Assembly (NCBI RefSeq): GCF_900109955.1
Contig: NZ_FOJB01000001.1
Location: 186,001 to 250,000 of the forward strand
DNA length: 64,000 nt
From: Aliiroseovarius sediminilitoris
Lineage (GTDB): Bacteria; Pseudomonadota; Alphaproteobacteria; Rhodobacterales; Rhodobacteraceae
Direction: 5' to 3'
Part shown: positions 61,138-64,000 of the stretch, piece by piece
How the letters are laid out: each line of letters begins with the position of its first letter
Numbering within the stretch: position 1 is the stretch's first letter
Notes under the pieces: generated by a model
The model's input: the letters and a program-made list of their open reading frames with translations, nothing else
Told to the model about the DNA's origin: nothing
Databases searched by the model: none
Made by a program: the position numbers and the translations under genes

Positions 61138-62556
61138 TCAGTCCGACGCGCCCCAGGACCGAAATCCAAACATCATATAATCACGTTGATACGCTTTGCG
61201 CACAGCGGTCTCGATCTCGTCTGAATAGACCTGATCCAAGGAAAACGGCGCATCGGGTGACGCAGCGGGCAGGGTGGGCGCGGCACCGGCTTGCACCTCG
61301 GCCAGTAAATGACCAAGCGCGGCGGCAAGCTGATCCTCCCGCAAGATGTGATCGGGCAGGGCAAACCCCGCAAACCCATTGACGGTTGCCGCTTGTGATG
61401 CCCAGCGCGGATCGACATTGATACCTGTCTGACCACCAAGCGACTCTGCAACAAACGCGATGAACCGCGCAAACGCGTCTTGGTGATCGGTCAGCGTCCA
61501 AGGCGCGTCAGGGCTGGTGGGCAACGCCACTCCATGATTATGCCGCAAGGCGTGCTTCAGATCCCAATCCGGGTCATTTTCTTGAAAAGCCACAAGGTCG
61601 CAAAACACCGAATGCAACCGCGCCACCGGGTGCCGTAAAACGGTGAAGCTGCGATGCGCCTTGTGCCGCCGCTTCCACTGCCGCAGGGCCTTTTGCGAGA
61701 AATCCCGGAGCAAGGGGCCAGCGGCCTCCATCCAGCCTGTGACCTGATCTGACGGCCCCCCTGCAATCGGCAGAAACACCAACTGCAATTCATCTGACGC
61801 CAGATATGTTTTCAAGGCGGGCGGGCGACCGGGCTCAAAACTCGGCGACTTGTGAAGATCAAATATATCAATTCGGGCGACCGTTGACGCCAAAAGCTCG
61901 AAGTTCTGCACCTTGTCCGAGAGGGGTTCGGGATTCTGTTTCTTGAAGGTGCTGGCGAATTGCGTGATCTCGGTCTGTTCGCCCAGATATTTCGCCAAGC
62001 CGTTGATAACGCTTAGACTTTGCGCTTCTTCATAGTCGATGTAGAACGCCACCTGACCAGAGCGTTGTAGACGATCCTTGATCTTCAACTGAAAGCTCTT
62101 GAATCGATAAAACAGCTTCTCGAATTCGTCCGGGATGAAACGCGCCGGTTGCTTGCGGGCATCGCTCTGGTCGCTCAACTGCCATTGGTCAGTCGCCATC
62201 GCGATTCTGCGGGACACATAGGCGTCGACGGGGTTTCGGGTCAGCACGATCTTGGCGCAGCGCGGATCGTCGATCAGCGCATTGAATACACGCGGGTCAT
62301 GGTCGTGAAAGAAGCGAAAACCCGGCAGACCGTCTGTTTCGGACTTCATTCGCTCCAACAGCAGCATCGGGTCCGCATCCCGCATCGCCACGGTGATGTC
62401 AAACAGCACTTCTGTCTTTGGCGTCACCATGAAATACGGGTTGAACGCCTCGCCATAACATTTGAGGCCGGGAAACTGATCCAGATTGCTTTCCAGAAAG
62501 TTTGAACCGGTGCGCATCTCGGCGAAAATGATGAAACAATCAAACGGGCCGGTCAT
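61138..62556 (-). CDS. Sulfotransferase with two sulfotransferase-like domains
   Basis: The 472-residue protein has an N-terminal Stf0-like domain (FAEMRTGSNFLESNLDQFPG, the 5'-phosphosulfate loop, and IVLTRNPVDAYVSRRIA, the 3'-phosphate-binding strand). A C-terminal region (FTVLRHPVARLHSVFCD with a DPRWASQ motif) looks like the 3' part of a type-2 sulfotransferase but lacks its own P-loop. PAPS-dependent sulfation of a carbohydrate is likely. It starts five bases after the glycosyltransferase stop, so the two are co-transcribed. Confidence 0.82.
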   Translation of the reverse strand: MTGPFDCFIIFAEMRTGSNFLESNLDQFPGLKCYGEAFNPYFMVTPKTEVLFDITVAMRDADPMLLLERMKSETDGLPGFRFFHDHDPRVFNALIDDPRCAKIVLTRNPVDAYVSRRIAMATDQWQLSDQSDARKQPARFIPDEFEKLFYRFKSFQLKIKDRLQRSGQVAFYIDYEEAQSLSVINGLAKYLGEQTEITQFASTFKKQNPEPLSDKVQNFELLASTVARIDIFDLHKSPSFEPGRPPALKTYLASDELQLVFLPIAGGPSDQVTGWMEAAGPLLRDFSQKALRQWKRRHKAHRSFTVLRHPVARLHSVFCDLVAFQENDPDWDLKHALRHNHGVALPTSPDAPWTLTDHQDAFARFIAFVAESLGGQTGINVDPRWASQAATVNGFAGFALPDHILREDQLAAALGHLLAEVQAGAAPTLPAASPDAPFSLDQVYSDEIETAVRKAYQRDYMMFGFRSWGASD

Positions 62557-62560
62557 AAGA

Positions 62561-64000
62561 TCACTTCACCAGATAGGGTTTGCGCTGAATGCGGGTGGTG
62601 GGCACAAGGTCATGCCCAGCCGGGAAATCACCCATCAGATAGGGATGCATCCCCTGATTCTTCAAATCCTGCAAAAATTGCCCAAAGCCGCGAAGAGGCT
62701 TCATTTTTGGCATGCTCTGCAAAGCTCCGGTTTTCCGCGGGCCAATGTCATCCACCACGCTTTGCAGAGGCTCTGATGGATTCAGCACGAAATCGGCCAG
62801 CGACCAGATTTGCGTGCGCGCCCGCGCATAGCTGGATCGCAGCGCAGTCAGGTGTTCGCTTTCAATCTTTTGCAAGCGCGCCGCCTCGCACCGGATGTCC
62901 GAAAAGTTGCGGTTTGAATGAAACAGTGGCACCGCCCAGGCCCCGGATACGACATAAACGCGTGCGTTCGGGTCTTTGGCCATAACCCAGGACAGGTCTT
63001 GATTGTCCTTTGGTCCGTACTGAAAGCACTGGCGCTCGCCTCGCGTGTTCCATATCAGATTGGTCAGAAAGGCTTTGGGGTTATAGTCTCGCAGGCTGGC
63101 AGAATCGGTGAGCGCGCCGAAGAAGACCTGCGCACCGCCCGCAAAATGTGCTTTATCTTCGGCAAACAGGTGGCCGTGAACACGGGCGCTGATGGTATCG
63201 GCCAACCATTGGTCAAACCCTTCGAACAGTTCGGAAAACCCTTCCAGAACGGTATAGCGCGCGGCGGTTATGTTACCTTCATGCCCGGCCCGTGGAAAAC
63301 GGCTTGGCATATAAAGGCCAGGCCGTCCCTTCGTGCGCCTTTCGATGGCCTTGGTAAAGATTCGGTCGATCTTGCCGGGGTTGGGTTCGGCGCCGGTGAG
63401 GACGATCTTCTGTTCGGATAAAAAGCTGTCATACAACTTGTCTGCGTATCTCCACGCCTTGCGGGCAACAAAGCAATCGGACCGTCGCAACAGTTGCAGA
63501 TGGTCATCATGAAACACGTGTGGCTTCCCCTGAAAATCAAACTTTGACAGAGTCAGCGACCGGCTCTCGATCCGGGTCGAATGACGGCGGGTCAGGGTCT
63601 GATAATAGCTTTCATCAGGGATCCAGACGCGCCTGAAATATCGGTCATAGGCAGGTCGATGCGGATCGTTCAGGATCGCCGTCAGGGTGGCCCGCGTCAA
63701 ACACCACCACTGGCTGCCCAGATGCGGCACTATCCCATCCGGGATGGGGCGTTTGATCCTGAGCCTGCGCTGAATGCTGACGTATCGGTCGAACAGGCGG
63801 CGGTGTCGTTTCCACGAAAACGGAAACCGAAGCGTGAACCGTTCGATGTCCAGCCCGCCGATGGTCCACGGCACATCTTCGGTCGTGACGCTTTCGATAA
63901 AGTCGGTTTGCGGACGGTTGCTCAGATAAGACCGCATCTCGGAAACGGGGCGCAACGGCAGACAGCTACCAGATGCCAGCAGGACGTGTTTCACGTCGGG
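62561..64000 (-). CDS. Beta-1,6-N-acetylglucosaminyltransferase-like (GT14/Branch) protein, N-terminus outside the window
   Basis: The frame is open at base 64000, and the visible 479 residues begin in mid-domain (PDVKHVLLASGSCLPLRPV). They contain TDFIESVTTEDVPWTIGG and HLGSQWWCLTRATLTAIL, and the motif IPDESYYQTLTRRHST. These match the core-2/I-branching (GT14) fold. The C-terminal third (from about residue 165 of the visible part) is an uncharacterised domain often attached in Roseobacters. It may build surface polysaccharide that the adjacent sulfotransferase modifies. The GTG at 63994 is internal, not the start. Confidence 0.85.
   Translation of the reverse strand, partial: PDVKHVLLASGSCLPLRPVSEMRSYLSNRPQTDFIESVTTEDVPWTIGGLDIERFTLRFPFSWKRHRRLFDRYVSIQRRLRIKRPIPDGIVPHLGSQWWCLTRATLTAILNDPHRPAYDRYFRRVWIPDESYYQTLTRRHSTRIESRSLTLSKFDFQGKPHVFHDDHLQLLRRSDCFVARKAWRYADKLYDSFLSEQKIVLTGAEPNPGKIDRIFTKAIERRTKGRPGLYMPSRFPRAGHEGNITAARYTVLEGFSELFEGFDQWLADTISARVHGHLFAEDKAHFAGGAQVFFGALTDSASLRDYNPKAFLTNLIWNTRGERQCFQYGPKDNQDLSWVMAKDPNARVYVVSGAWAVPLFHSNRNFSDIRCEAARLQKIESEHLTALRSSYARARTQIWSLADFVLNPSEPLQSVVDDIGPRKTGALQSMPKMKPLRGFGQFLQDLKNQGMHPYLMGDFPAGHDLVPTTRIQRKPYLVK

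Noticed and set aside
60432-61169. 245-codon minus-strand frame spanning hpf and ptsN
   Set aside because: It crosses two genes with clear domains on the plus strand and has no recognisable motifs.

Overview
The window is GC-rich, gene-dense chromosomal DNA from an alphaproteobacterium, almost certainly a marine Rhodobacterales (Roseobacter group) species. Markers for this are a CcrM-type GANTC methyltransferase, a CenR-like response regulator, an SoeABC-type sulfite dehydrogenase, paralogous dimethylglycine/sarcosine dehydrogenases with GcvT tails, a Rhodobacter-type porin, an AlkB hydroxylase, and Rhodobacterales-style gene order around lolA-ftsK, leuS-lptE-holA and lptCAB-hpf-ptsN. There is no rRNA, transposase, integrase, prophage or CRISPR array. 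Most of it is core genome, with the accessory interest at particular loci. No stretch longer than 300 bases lacks a gene; the longest gap is 28080-28374 (295 bases).

Regions. (1) 1-5243, all minus strand: XRE-cupin regulator, GFA-family protein, a full-length dimethylglycine/sarcosine dehydrogenase-like flavoprotein, a GbdR-like AraC regulator and a second, truncated dehydrogenase. It looks like a methylamine (glycine betaine, dimethylglycine, sarcosine) demethylation operon with a palindromic operator in front. (2) 5349-9690: free methionine sulfoxide reductase, thiolase, an orphan STAS/HATPase partner-switching pair and a gamma-glutamyltransferase-like protein. (3) 9698-21899: housekeeping and envelope genes (hspQ, lolA, ftsK, aminotransferase, amidase, UbiH-like hydroxylase, Trm112/LON pair, thioredoxin-TPR, xth, VOC protein). 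(4) 21931-24640: a SoxR regulator with a recognisable SoxR-box promoter facing the VOC gene, a VIT/CCC1 transporter, an acetyltransferase and a CenR-like regulator. (5) 24843-36074: ribA, L,D-transpeptidase, yggS, porin, DUF3576 lipoprotein, the overlapping leuS-lptE-holA-GST operon, a flavoprotein and an MscS channel. (6) 36120-42935: a frameshifted HNH gene, enoyl-CoA hydratase/SDR pair, pmbA/tldE, an inositol-monophosphatase family gene, a GntR-like LacI regulator with its operator, tRNA-Arg(CCT), and an unusual locus with a two-pass membrane protein carrying a cytoplasmic OmpR-type winged helix plus a small exported protein. (7) 43052-52542: rnhB, ccrM with a GANTC cluster in its leader, GST, alkB, mutY, a DUF721/DciA-like protein, a DsbA-like protein, lpxK, waaA and an HSL-type esterase. 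(8) 52732-64000: soeABC, a RNase D-like exonuclease, lptC-lptA-lptB, hpf, ptsN, then a sulfotransferase and glycosyltransferase pair running off the end.

Themes. Several genes serve lipopolysaccharide and outer-membrane biogenesis (lolA, lptE, lpxK, waaA, lptCAB, porin, CenR-like regulator). Others serve catabolism of methylated amines and organosulfur compounds (DMGDH cluster, SoeABC), as expected of a marine heterotroph. The best candidate for an undescribed system is the membrane-anchored winged-helix regulator with its overlapping small exported partner (41339-42302). The clearest regulatory observations are the SoxR box, the GANTC cluster at ccrM, the XRE-cupin operator and the GntR-like operator.
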